Source: Vreelandella alkaliphila (GTDB lineage: Bacteria > Pseudomonadota > Gammaproteobacteria > Pseudomonadales > Halomonadaceae). Taken from it: 64,000 bases of DNA. The notes below the pieces were generated by a model. The model did no database searches, had not been told where the DNA came from, and saw nothing but the letters and a program-made list of their open reading frames with translations. This document shows positions 44,876 through 53,255 of this stretch, piece by piece. The position numbers were made by a program, and so were the translations under genes. The stretch covers positions 124,001-188,000 of the forward strand of contig NZ_JABASV010000001.1 of the NCBI RefSeq assembly GCF_016107625.1. The letters run 5' to 3'. Position 1 is the stretch's first letter. Every line of letters starts with the position of its first letter.

Positions 44876-46754
44876 GTAGGCCTCCAAGTTGCCGGTTGGG
44901 GCGGACAACGTTTGCTTGCGTCGGGCAACATGGCCCCGCATGATGAGTTGCTGTTTTTTGAGTGGAGATACCATGCCTAGCACCAATGAAGTGACGATCG
45001 ATACCGACCAAGCGTGGGCATGGTTGTTGGACACTAAGCAGGGCATCAGAAGTGACGTCACAATGACGCTTGATACCCATGGTTGGCACTCTTCTGCCCC
45101 TGTTACAAGCGCCGCGCAGGAGCTGTTGACGTGTTTGCTGCCACTGGTGCGTCATTCGAGCTGGGTGGTTGCCCAACTGGGGCAAAGCCTGGATGGGCGC
45201 ATCGCTACGGAAAGCGGTCACTCCCACTACATCAATGGCGTTGAAAGCTTGGTGCACCTGCACCGACTGCGTGCGCTGGCCGATGCCGTGGTGATCGGCG
45301 CAGGCACGGCGAGTGCTGATAATCCTCAGCTCACCGTGCGCCGCGTAACGGGGAAGCACCCTACCCGAGTGGTGATTGACCCACGAGGACGCGTGCCCGT
45401 TGATTTGGCACTGTTTACCACGCCTACCGCACCCACTCTGCACCTCACCGGGCCAGAGGTAACGGTGGCGCCAACGGCCGCCGAACACTGCGTGCTGCCG
45501 CTGGATATCAACGGTCAGTTCCGCCCTGCCGACGTTATTACCTGGCTGGCAGATCGTGGACTTACGCGGGTATTGGTAGAAGGCGGCGGCGTCACTGTTT
45601 CGCAGTTCATTGAAGCGAACGCGGTTGACCGCCTGCATTTGCTGGTTGCGCCACTGATTATCGGTTCCGGTAGACCTGGGCTGCAGATGACGCCCATCGA
45701 CACCCTTGAGAGTGCGTTGCGCCCGACGATGCGCTCTTTCCGGTGCGGGGACGACACGCTGTTCGACGTAGTGCTGAGCGGGCGCACTGCCTGACGCAGC
45801 ACTGGATGGCGGAGAACTGGATGGCATAGCACGTGTTCGCGAGGCCAGCGCTACCCAAATGCCTGGCAGGCTAGAAATCAGCACTAACACACCATAAGCC
45901 AGAGATATCGCCACACCTTGCGCCGAAGGCAAGCCAACAAACATCCAAATGCCTGCGGCGGCGCCTTCCCGCAACCCCCATCCGGCAATCGAAAGGGGCA
46001 CCAGCATGGCAAGCAGCAACACTGGAGCCAACGCTAAAATATCTAAGGTCGCCAGCTCGACGCCGATTGCCCGAGCCGCGCAGACCATCACCAGGCCATA
46101 GCTAAGCACGATAGCAAGAGAAGAGACCAGTTGCCGTGGCCATACACCACGCTGCAGTAGCCCGCGACGCATATCCTGCCCTAATGCAGCGCACCAAGCG
46201 GGTAGCGTTACCGCCGAACGCCGCAACCAGATCATCAGCGTCACACCGGCCACCATCACGATAACTGCTACGCTCGCCACTACCATCAAGCCACTGAAGC
46301 CCAGTGCCATAAGCCAGAGTGGTGACGTGAACAAGGCGATTAGTGTGTAAAGTGCAATCGCCAGTTGCCCAGAGGCACGCTCAATCACCACCGCACGCCA
46401 AGCACTTCCCTTCGAAGAAGACTGACGGGCATGGCGATGGGCACGCCCCGCATCACCCAACACACCGCCAGGCAACAACTGGTTAACCAACAACGCTAAG
46501 TAGTACTCCCGCAGTGCATAACGGTAGCACAGCGGCACGTCGATTAAGCCTGCCGTCAATTGCCATCGCCACGCGCTCAGCATCACTTGCAGCACACTGA
46601 TAAGTAGTGCGAGGGCCATCCAGCCCGGCGCAAAACGCTGCACTTCTGCCATTACCGCGCCTGGCTCTACCCACAGGGCAACAGCGGCCAGCAGCCCTAA
46701 GCTCACTAACCCTTTTTGCACCCACGGGGTTCTCAGCCAGCGCCAGCGTCGCAT
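44862..46754 (-). CDS. Flippase-like (lysylphosphatidylglycerol synthase TM region) membrane protein, with an abnormal antisense extension
   Basis: Residues 1-320 form a clear UPF0104/LPG-synthase TM family protein with about eight helices (e.g. LVNQLLPGGVLGDAGRAHRHA, the family hallmark, and LSIAGWGLREGAAAG). After ALASRTRAMPSSSPPSS there is no stop codon. The frame continues 310 more residues antisense through the whole reductase gene, giving an Arg/Gln/His-rich sequence with no domain. The natural end is probably near 45790, with the stop lost or the gene truncated. Homologues move polyprenyl- or glyco-lipids. Starts 4 bp after the glycosyltransferase stop. Confidence 0.7.
   Translation of the reverse strand: MRRWRWLRTPWVQKGLVSLGLLAAVALWVEPGAVMAEVQRFAPGWMALALLISVLQVMLSAWRWQLTAGLIDVPLCYRYALREYYLALLVNQLLPGGVLGDAGRAHRHARQSSSKGSAWRAVVIERASGQLAIALYTLIALFTSPLWLMALGFSGLMVVASVAVIVMVAGVTLMIWLRRSAVTLPAWCAALGQDMRRGLLQRGVWPRQLVSSLAIVLSYGLVMVCAARAIGVELATLDILALAPVLLLAMLVPLSIAGWGLREGAAAGIWMFVGLPSAQGVAISLAYGVLVLISSLPGIWVALASRTRAMPSSSPPSSAASGSAPAQHYVEQRVVPAPERAHRRAQRTLKGVDGRHLQPRSTGTDNQWRNQQMQAVNRVRFNELRNSDAAAFYQYPRKSTICQPGNNVGRAELTVDIQRQHAVFGGRWRHRYLWPGEVQSGCGRRGKQCQINGHASSWVNHHSGRVLPRYAAHGELRIISTRRACADHHGIGQRTQSVQVHQAFNAIDVVGVTAFRSDAPIQALPQLGNHPARMTHQWQQTRQQLLRGACNRGRRVPTMGIKRHCDVTSDALLSVQQPCPRLVGIDRHFIGARHGISTQKTATHHAGPCCPTQANVVRPNRQLGGLHVSH
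44973..45794 (+). CDS. RibD C-terminal-type reductase (DHFR fold), stand-alone
   Basis: A 273-residue protein. An unrecognised N-terminal part (about 85 residues) precedes a RibD_C reductase domain: SLDGRIATESGHSHYINGVES, DAVVIGAGTASADNPQLTVR, and LVEGGGVTVSQF, ending with VAPLIIGSG. There is no deaminase domain, so it should act like archaeal or fungal reductases on diaminopyrimidine ribosylphosphate. GTGGAGATACC precedes the ATG at 44973. It is divergent from the GTP cyclohydrolase gene over a 97-bp gap, and on the opposite strand of the membrane protein's overlong frame. Confidence 0.87.
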   Translation: MPSTNEVTIDTDQAWAWLLDTKQGIRSDVTMTLDTHGWHSSAPVTSAAQELLTCLLPLVRHSSWVVAQLGQSLDGRIATESGHSHYINGVESLVHLHRLRALADAVVIGAGTASADNPQLTVRRVTGKHPTRVVIDPRGRVPVDLALFTTPTAPTLHLTGPEVTVAPTAAEHCVLPLDINGQFRPADVITWLADRGLTRVLVEGGGVTVSQFIEANAVDRLHLLVAPLIIGSGRPGLQMTPIDTLESALRPTMRSFRCGDDTLFDVVLSGRTA

Positions 46755-46758
46755 GGGG

Positions 46759-48741
46759 TTAGCCCTCGTCCGCTGGCAGCGCCAGCAAGTCGCGGTGGCC
46801 CACCCAAATACCGATCTCGCCTTTGGCTACCTGACGTAAGCGTTCATCGCTCCAATGGGCAATCCGTGACGCCGCTTCTGGAGCCTGTTCGATAGCAGCG
46901 CTCGCCCATCCTTCAATCAACGCGCACATTAAGGGGTACTGCGCTGGCTTACCCGCCGCCAATCGCCACGGCGTTTCAGCCTCGTTAACACGATAACCGT
47001 AGTCAGCCATCGCTTTAACTAGCGCGCTGTGAGCATCGCCGCCTAATGCATCGCCTAAGCCCTTATCCCGACGCTGGTGCGCGTTGAACAGCTCACTGAT
47101 CCAGCGATCATCAAGGCCGTTCAGAGGTTGCTGCTGGGCATTGGTAAAGTACCATTCGCCAGTAATGCTTAGAGTGATAAGAAGCGCTTGCTGATGTTTA
47201 GCACACTGTGCAGCCAAGGCATCAATCCACTCTTGAGATACTAAATCGATCAGCGCAGATGCCGTCACTACGTCGCAGTGCGTAAGTGCTGGGTGATCAA
47301 GCTGCTTAAGGGAAACACAGTGGGTTTCGACCTGGAGCGGCTCACCTTTACCCGTGTTCAATTGCCCGGTTCGCGAGTAGGATTGATTAAGTAAGGCAGA
47401 ATCATGGTCAATCAGCATCCAGCGCTGGGCATGGTGCAAACGAGGCGCAAGAAACTGGCTATTACTTCCCCGTCCACAGCCTAAATCCGCCAGTATCACT
47501 GGCGAGGAAGCTTCTACTCGCGGCGCGAGTTCTTCTGACTTAGATAGCTCGGCTCTCCGCTGATGTTCTGATAACCAGCTCGCTAACGCCTCCACCAACG
47601 CTTGGCTGCGCGAACTGGCATCGACGCTTTCACGCAGCGATAGCCAATCCGCGGTAAATTGGCTTCCTGCCAACAATGTCGAAGGTTGCTGCAGCGCATT
47701 GGCAAACGCCTCCCCTGCAGCCTGCCAGTCACCCAAGCGGGCACGTGCAGCGGCGGCGCCTGCACGTAGTTCAGTACGTAGTGCCTCATCCTGGCAGAAA
47801 GCCGCCAGCGCACTCGACAGCGCCTCAACATCCCCCGGTGCTACGCTGATGCCAGCCCCTTTGGGTAAGGTATCCTGCAGCGCACCGCCGGTGGTGGTGA
47901 TAACCGGTAAGCCATGGGCTAGCGCTTCAGTTACCACCATGCCATAGCCTTCATACCAAGAAGGCAACACCAGTGCATGGGCATTCTGATACGCGGCTTC
48001 CAGGGTCACTGCATCACATTCGCCGTGAAGCGTTACCCAATCGCCAAGTTGATGGTTGTCGATCAATGTTTGAACGCGATCCGTAAACGCAGCATCACGA
48101 GCACCGCCAAAGCAGTCGCATCGCCAGTGTCCACGCTCAACACCTGCCAAGGCTTGAACCAAAATATCCTGCCCTTTACGCGGGGTCAGCGTTGCCACGC
48201 ATAGCAGGCGGATAGGTTCGTTGGGTTGCGCCGCGGGGCTGACCGGGGCACGTTCAACCCCAGGTTCCACCACGCTGATAGAGGCACTAAATGGCAACGC
48301 GTACTGTTCCGCCAATGCCCTTACGCGACGCTCAGTAAAACGGCTGGTCACAATCACTCTATTCACGTGCGCCAGCCCACGTAATTCACTACGGTGAAAA
48401 CGCTGCTGTTCTGTGTCACTCAAGCCCTGCTCATCGCCCAACGGATGATGCAGCAGCGCTGTGATATCCAGGCGCTCAGCGTGGACAGCCACTACCTCTG
48501 GCAGCGCCCCCATGGCCAGGCCGTCGATAATGACCCGCGCATGGTCCTGCAACGCGGAAAGCGTATCGGCGAGCGACTGGGCGGCCTCATCATCGGCATC
48601 TGGAAAACGCCCTGCCAACCCCACTACATTGATAGCCAGCCCACGCGCGCGCAGTGCAGCGACAATATGGGCGTCGTAAATATACCCGCCGGTACGCTGG
48701 TCTGGATCGCCAGCCACTATCAAGGTCAATGGCTGACTCAT
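46759..48741 (-). CDS. Glycosyltransferase (GT4)-methyltransferase fusion
   Basis: A 660-residue two-domain protein. Residues ~1-350 form a GT-B glycosyltransferase (TGGYIYDAHIVAALRARG; LCVATLTPRKGQDILV; EGYGMVVTEALAHGLPVI with E-x7-E). Residues ~385-655 form a class I methyltransferase (VILADLGCGRGSNSQFLA). The fusion suggests one product is both glycosylated and methylated. Its ATG overlaps the PTPS-like stop (ATGA), so the two are translated together. The acceptor is unknown. Confidence 0.87.
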   Translation of the reverse strand: MSQPLTLIVAGDPDQRTGGYIYDAHIVAALRARGLAINVVGLAGRFPDADDEAAQSLADTLSALQDHARVIIDGLAMGALPEVVAVHAERLDITALLHHPLGDEQGLSDTEQQRFHRSELRGLAHVNRVIVTSRFTERRVRALAEQYALPFSASISVVEPGVERAPVSPAAQPNEPIRLLCVATLTPRKGQDILVQALAGVERGHWRCDCFGGARDAAFTDRVQTLIDNHQLGDWVTLHGECDAVTLEAAYQNAHALVLPSWYEGYGMVVTEALAHGLPVITTTGGALQDTLPKGAGISVAPGDVEALSSALAAFCQDEALRTELRAGAAAARARLGDWQAAGEAFANALQQPSTLLAGSQFTADWLSLRESVDASSRSQALVEALASWLSEHQRRAELSKSEELAPRVEASSPVILADLGCGRGSNSQFLAPRLHHAQRWMLIDHDSALLNQSYSRTGQLNTGKGEPLQVETHCVSLKQLDHPALTHCDVVTASALIDLVSQEWIDALAAQCAKHQQALLITLSITGEWYFTNAQQQPLNGLDDRWISELFNAHQRRDKGLGDALGGDAHSALVKAMADYGYRVNEAETPWRLAAGKPAQYPLMCALIEGWASAAIEQAPEAASRIAHWSDERLRQVAKGEIGIWVGHRDLLALPADEG

Positions 48742-49136
48742 AGCGCCCCTTCATAGCTTGCCCACGCCACATGAGATTCATGCAGCTTGATCTCCATGTG
48801 CGTCAGCCCCTGAGCGGTGGTGCCCATTTTTCCTGCTTTAATGGCAGCCGCCAGCTGGTCAAAAATCACCTTGGCCATAAATTCCGTGGTGGTGTTTTTA
48901 CCGCCAAACTCGCTTACCTCATCAAGGTTGCGATAGTTGTAATCCGCCAGCACCTCTTTAACCGTCTCACTAGCCAAACCGATATCAATCACTAGACCAT
49001 CCTGGTCAAGTTCAGGGCGCTGAAACACCACGTCTACTACATAGGTGGCACCGTGAGTGCGCTGGGCAGGGCCGAATATTTCCCCATTAAAACTGTGGGC
49101 AATCATGAAATGGTCGCGAACGCATAAACGATACAT
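48738..49136 (-). CDS. PTPS/QueD-like protein with altered active site
   Basis: A 132-residue T-fold protein of the 6-pyruvoyl/6-carboxytetrahydropterin synthase family. Two zinc-ligand histidines remain (H14 in IAHSF and H28 in THGATY). The third position of HGH is alanine (A30), the catalytic cysteine position of CxxxHGH is alanine (A24), and the LDH motif reads ADYNYRNLDE. A glutamate remains in KLHESHVAW. Normal QueD or PTPS chemistry is therefore doubtful. Start chosen at the ATG at 49136 (AGGAG six bases upstream). First gene of a leftward trio. Confidence 0.85.
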   Translation of the reverse strand: MYRLCVRDHFMIAHSFNGEIFGPAQRTHGATYVVDVVFQRPELDQDGLVIDIGLASETVKEVLADYNYRNLDEVSEFGGKNTTTEFMAKVIFDQLAAAIKAGKMGTTAQGLTHMEIKLHESHVAWASYEGAL

Positions 49137-49213
49137 AGACACTCCTGTCGTATTAACCAGACCTTTTTAGCGAGGTCGTTCTAACTAATTCGCACTTAAT
49201 TAAGCCGCATTAA

Positions 49214-50203
49214 TTAAGCGGGTAATGGATAACGAATTCGATGGCAAAGCGCTGTGCTACCTGGCCCAAACAGAGCAGGTGCCAGCGTTGGAAAATCGGC
49301 AAAATCGCTCTCACCGCTGATCAGTGCATCTAACCGCTGGTCGGTGAGTAAGCGTAAAGCGAGCGCTAAACGGCGGCGATAATTCCAGCGTGGCTGCAAC
49401 TTGGCAGGCAATTGCCCAACCTGGCTGGCACGAAGCGTTAAACGCTGGGAGTGAAAAGCGCCACCGAGCGGCAGCGACACATCGCCTTCGCCAAACCAGC
49501 TCATTTCAATCACGCGGCCTTCGTTGCCCAACAAGCCCATAGCCAGCCTCAGGCCATCCGGCTGACCACTAGCATGGATCACGCAATCTTGGTCGGTGGG
49601 TGCCTGTTCCAGCGTACAGAAAGGAATGCCTAAATACGTTGCCAGGGTTTCTCTCTGAGGATTAATGTCGATCAGGCGTACTTCTACACCTGGAATTTGC
49701 GCACACAGATACGCCACCAGTACACCGACGACGCCAGCGCCCACCACACACACACGCTCGCCAAGCATGGGGTTAGCATCCCACACACCGTTAATGGCAG
49801 TTTCCATATTGGCGGTTAGCACGGCACGGTAAGCGGGCACATCGTCGGGGAGCGCTAAAACAGCGTCGGCAGGCACGACGTAGTAGTCCTGGTGCGGAAA
49901 AAGGCAAAAAACGGTTTTATTAAATAAATGATCTGGCCCCTGCTCCACATAGCCAATGCTGCAGTAGCCATATTTCACAGGCGTAGGAAACTCCCCCGCT
50001 TGAAAGGGGGCGCGCATACGCGAATATTCACTTTCCGGTACTCGCGCGTTAAATACGAGCGATTCAGTGCCGCGGCTAACACCGCTGTATAGGGCACGAA
50101 TCAGGACCTCATTTTCAGCGGGTAACGCTAGTGGCTCCTGCTTGAGCTCACCATGCGTAGGGTGGGTCACCCAAAAAGCCGTAGCGGTATCAGGCGGCAA
50201 CAT
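49214..50203 (-). CDS. MDR-family (zinc-type) alcohol dehydrogenase
   Basis: A 329-residue medium-chain dehydrogenase/reductase. The N-terminal GroES-like domain has EVLIRALYSGVSRGTESLVF and KYGYCSIGYVEQG. The Rossmann domain has VVGAGVVGVLVAYLCA. The classical Cys-His-Cys catalytic-zinc set is not obvious, so it may be a zinc-free reductase of the BchC-like branch. It lies 78 bp upstream of the PTPS-like gene on the same strand. Confidence 0.85.
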   Translation of the reverse strand: MLPPDTATAFWVTHPTHGELKQEPLALPAENEVLIRALYSGVSRGTESLVFNARVPESEYSRMRAPFQAGEFPTPVKYGYCSIGYVEQGPDHLFNKTVFCLFPHQDYYVVPADAVLALPDDVPAYRAVLTANMETAINGVWDANPMLGERVCVVGAGVVGVLVAYLCAQIPGVEVRLIDINPQRETLATYLGIPFCTLEQAPTDQDCVIHASGQPDGLRLAMGLLGNEGRVIEMSWFGEGDVSLPLGGAFHSQRLTLRASQVGQLPAKLQPRWNYRRRLALALRLLTDQRLDALISGESDFADFPTLAPALFGPGSTALCHRIRYPLPA

Positions 50204-50325
50204 GACATTTCCTTATGGTTTAAGCGCTTCATCCATCCATACAGCGTAGCCTAGAAAGCGAAGCGGTTGCTTAACCCATGTAAGCGTGAAGATGATTTAA
50301 AACAAATGTATCCACATCATGGACA

Positions 50326-50351
50326 ACCATACCTTCTTATACAAGAATGGT
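50326..50351. promoter_or_regulatory. Inverted repeat in the divergent promoter of the pterin-like cluster
   Basis: TTCTT-ATAC-AAGAA, enclosed by ACCAT and ATGGT, lies midway between the dehydrogenase and phosphatidyltransferase genes. It is the only symmetrical element I see there and a good operator candidate for shared control. Confidence 0.45.
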
Positions 50352-50415
50352 ACATAGGAAATAATTTGCACACTTTAATTCAACCGCGGACCATTAAGCC
50401 GCTCTGCGAGTAAGC

Positions 50416-51162
50416 ATGCCCTCTTTCTCCAACACCTCCAGCATCTCTTTACCCAAGCGGCTTTACACCTTGGCTGAGATAGCGCTGGCTAGCTTATTGC
50501 TCGTAGGCTTGGGCGCGATGCTGCCGGGATTAGTCGCCAGCGCTGCAAATTGGTGGTTGGCAGCTGGCTTCTACGTCGTGATGGGCGCACTGGTAGTAAG
50601 TTTTTGGCCCCATGGCCCGCTCGGTTGGGCAAACCGGGTAACGCTTGGGCGCGGCATACTCGTCGCCATCGTGGCAGGGGCGCTGGCAGCGAATGCTTTT
50701 ACCAACGCGATTTGGCTATGGCTAGCGGTCGCTGTTATCGCGCTATTACTGGACGGTGTGGATGGATGGATTGCTAGACGCACAAAGACTCATACCCCGT
50801 TCGGTGCGCGCTTTGATATGGAACTGGATGCAGTATTAATCCTGATACTCTGCATCGGATTATTGCAGAGCGAACATCTAGGCGCTTGGGTACTACTCAT
50901 TGGCGGCATGCGTTATTTGTTCATCGCCGCCAGCTGGCCTTTTCCGTGGTTAAAAGCACCGCTCTTTGACAGCTTCCGCCGTAAAGCAGTGTGCGTGTGG
51001 CAGGTTGTTGCATTGCTGCTGGCGTTAACGCCACTCACTTCTCCTTTCGCTGCAGGCCTGCTGGCACTGAGTGCATTAGTCACACTCAGCTACTCATTTG
51101 GCTTCGATGTGTGGTGGCTGTTTAAGCAGCACAAATGCCAAATCTCCTCTGCCGCTGATTGA
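50416..51162 (+). CDS. CDP-alcohol phosphatidyltransferase family protein
   Basis: A 248-residue membrane protein with about six helices and the complete family motif D-x2-DG-x2-AR-x8-G-x3-D-x3-D (LDGVDGWIARRTKTHTPFG then ARFDMELDA). It transfers a phospho-alcohol between CDP-lipid and an alcohol acceptor. Divergent from the MDR dehydrogenase across a 212-bp promoter region, so it is likely part of the same cluster. The acceptor could be the cluster's own small molecule; that is inference. Confidence 0.88.
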   Translation: MPSFSNTSSISLPKRLYTLAEIALASLLLVGLGAMLPGLVASAANWWLAAGFYVVMGALVVSFWPHGPLGWANRVTLGRGILVAIVAGALAANAFTNAIWLWLAVAVIALLLDGVDGWIARRTKTHTPFGARFDMELDAVLILILCIGLLQSEHLGAWVLLIGGMRYLFIAASWPFPWLKAPLFDSFRRKAVCVWQVVALLLALTPLTSPFAAGLLALSALVTLSYSFGFDVWWLFKQHKCQISSAAD

Positions 51163-51239
51163 AGAAAAACGATAATGACATCTAAAAATATAATCATGAA
51201 ATAAAAGTCGTATTTAATTTTATTTTTAAGAATATTAAA

Positions 51240-51377
51240 TACGACATAGGATTAGAAACAGCTCGCTATGTACTGCCGCCGATTATTGCACGCTTTAAAC
51301 AGACATTCCCCAAGGTGCATCTAGAGCTTCATTAGTGTAACCCTGAGAAGATCTTCTCACTGTTAAAGGAGGAGTGA
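51240..51377 (+). pseudogene. Relic of a CysB-like LysR-family regulator
   Basis: One frame reads IGLETARYVLPPIIARFKQT and FPKVHLELH, then a TAG where CysB has Gln, then CNPEKIFSLLKEE and a stop. This matches the start of the CysB effector-binding domain (ARYVLPP...PKVxLxxxQGNPxQI). The rest of the gene on both sides is gone; flanking DNA is A/T-rich. A 16-bp palindrome (TGAGAAGATCTTCTCA, 51344-51359) lies inside it by chance or as a later feature. Confidence 0.75.
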
Positions 51378-51662
51378 TCAACCTACCGACCTTCCTTATA
51401 AAGACTATTTTTATATCTGAACATCATCAATATAAAAATCAATAAATAAACAAACTATTTAAGCTCAAAAAGCCAACAAAATCAGCTAACAGACACATTG
51501 TTAGCCAAGGCTATATTTATTCGTTATAACTAACTTTATTTTTTATTGACCAACTTGTTATCAAAGTAAAACCTGATAGGATTCAGCGCTATTCAAACCC
51601 TACTTTTATCACTCGAGCATCTTGTTTCACACCTTTTGTCTCATTAAACGAGCCCTTCTATC
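51378..51662. other. A/T-rich leader region upstream of mntP
   Basis: 285 bp with no gene. Because mntP is often preceded by a Mn2+ riboswitch (yybP-ykoY), I looked for its conserved core and did not see it. No clear Shine-Dalgarno precedes mntP. Confidence 0.4.
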
Positions 51663-52223
51663 ATGACACCTGTTGCCCTGCTTTTTTTAGCGGTTTCCAT
51701 GTCAGCGGATGCGTTTGCGGCATCCATCAGCAAAGGGGCAGAGCTGCGCAAGCCCCGCTTCCGACACGCGGTAGGCATTGGTTTAATATTCGGCATTATC
51801 GAGGCCATCACCCCGGTACTCGGCTGGGTGGCTGGCAAGGCTTCTCAGCAGTACGTAGAAACCTGGGACCACTGGGTCGCGTTTACGCTACTGACCATTA
51901 TCGGCCTGCACATGATAGTCGAAGGGCTGAAGAAAGAAGAAAAAGTAGAGCATCGCAAACAAACCCTGTGGCTGCTGGTACTAACCGCCACTGCCACCAG
52001 TCTAGACGCCATGGCCGTGGGCGCCAGCCTTGCGTTTATTGATGTGAACATCATTACCACCAGTCTCGCCATTGGCCTTGCTACTACGGTGATGGCTTCC
52101 ATGGGAACGCTGCTAGGCCATAAATTTGGCAAATACGTAGGCCACTGGGCAGAACTCGCAGGTGGCGTTGTATTGATTGGGATTGGCGCGATGGTGGTGG
52201 TAGAGCATACGGTATTGATGTGA
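51663..52223 (+). CDS. mntP: Manganese efflux pump MntP
   Basis: A 186-residue protein of six helices. The MntP duplicated motifs are present: SMSADAFAASISKG in the first helix and ATSLDAMAVGASLAF in the fourth, carrying the metal-binding aspartates. It exports Mn2+ and prevents manganese toxicity. Length is typical. It stands alone after an A/T-rich leader. Confidence 0.95.
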   Translation: MTPVALLFLAVSMSADAFAASISKGAELRKPRFRHAVGIGLIFGIIEAITPVLGWVAGKASQQYVETWDHWVAFTLLTIIGLHMIVEGLKKEEKVEHRKQTLWLLVLTATATSLDAMAVGASLAFIDVNIITTSLAIGLATTVMASMGTLLGHKFGKYVGHWAELAGGVVLIGIGAMVVVEHTVLM

Positions 52224-52378
52224 CCTCCCCATCGATAACATAAATACTCCCTCGACGACTTAAACACTAACTTAACAGTGGTCGGTGGCGATGGTCTTAC
52301 ATGCCTCCTGGCCCGACGTCCCCCCCAATTTGAGTAGCGCTACACTTTATAGTCCGACCCTATACTAAGGAGATAGAC

Positions 52379-53200
52379 ATGCAGACGATTGAGCTAGGCG
52401 GAGACAGCGTACCCCGTATCGGCCAGGGCACCTGGCATATGGGCGAGGATGCCGGGCAGCGCCAAGCTGAAATCAGGGCGCTGCGTGAAGGCCTGGAACT
52501 GGGCATGACACTGATTGATACCGCTGAGATGTATGCCGAGGGCGGCGCTGAAGAAATTGTTGGCCAAGCGATTCGTGACCGGCGCGATCAGGTGTATCTA
52601 GTCAGCAAGGTTTACCCGCACAACGCCAGCACCCAGGGTGTTCAAGCTGCCTGCGAGCGCAGCCTACGCCGATTGGGCACCGATACGATTGATCTCTACC
52701 TGCTGCACTGGCGCGGACAGTACCCGTTACGCGAAACCATAGAAGCGTTTGAGCGGCTGCGCGAGCAAGGCAAGATTCTGCGTTGGGGCGTATCGAACTT
52801 TGACGTTGACGACCTAGCGGAGCTAAACGCGCCCGCGTGCGTCACTAATCAGGTGCTCTACAACCCCGAAGCACGCGGCATTGAATACGACCTGCTACCC
52901 TGGCAGGCGCAACACAACATGCCGCTAATGGCTTACTGTCCCATTGGGCAAGGTGGCGCGCTGCTGCGTAACGCCACCCTACAACGCATCGCTGACAAAC
53001 ACAGCGCCACCCCCGCGCAAATCGCCCTTGCCTGGGCACTGCGCCACCCCGGTGTGATTGCCATCCCGAAAGCCGTGAGCCTGGATCACCTCAAACAGAA
53101 CGCCTACGCAGATAGCATCCGGCTCGACGAAGATGATCTGGCACAGGTAGACGCCGCTTACGCGCCACCAGTACGTAAACAGGGTTTAATGATGGTGTGA
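52379..53200 (+). CDS. Aldo/keto reductase
   Basis: A 273-residue AKR of the 2,5-diketogluconate-reductase/YtbE-like branch. The catalytic tetrad is visible: D/Y in LIDTAEMYAEGG, K in YLVSKVYPHNAS, H in DLYLLHWRG. The NADPH region is PKAVSLDHLKQNA. AAGGAG precedes the ATG. It is the last core gene before the integron array. Confidence 0.92.
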   Translation: MQTIELGGDSVPRIGQGTWHMGEDAGQRQAEIRALREGLELGMTLIDTAEMYAEGGAEEIVGQAIRDRRDQVYLVSKVYPHNASTQGVQAACERSLRRLGTDTIDLYLLHWRGQYPLRETIEAFERLREQGKILRWGVSNFDVDDLAELNAPACVTNQVLYNPEARGIEYDLLPWQAQHNMPLMAYCPIGQGGALLRNATLQRIADKHSATPAQIALAWALRHPGVIAIPKAVSLDHLKQNAYADSIRLDEDDLAQVDAAYAPPVRKQGLMMV

Positions 53201-53255
53201 ACAAGCGCGGCCCTTTCGAAGGTGTTAAACCAGCGCCCCAAAGACAGACTCGCGG

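Noticed and set aside
44876..44972. FMN riboswitch before the ribA-like gene
   Set aside because: None of the conserved RFN element blocks are present.
44862..45790. 310-residue C-terminal extension of the flippase-like protein as a real domain
   Set aside because: It is the antisense of a conserved reductase gene and rich in Arg/Gln/His with no recognisable motif.
51378..51662. Mn2+ (yybP-ykoY) riboswitch before mntP
   Set aside because: The conserved core sequence expected for this class is not visible.
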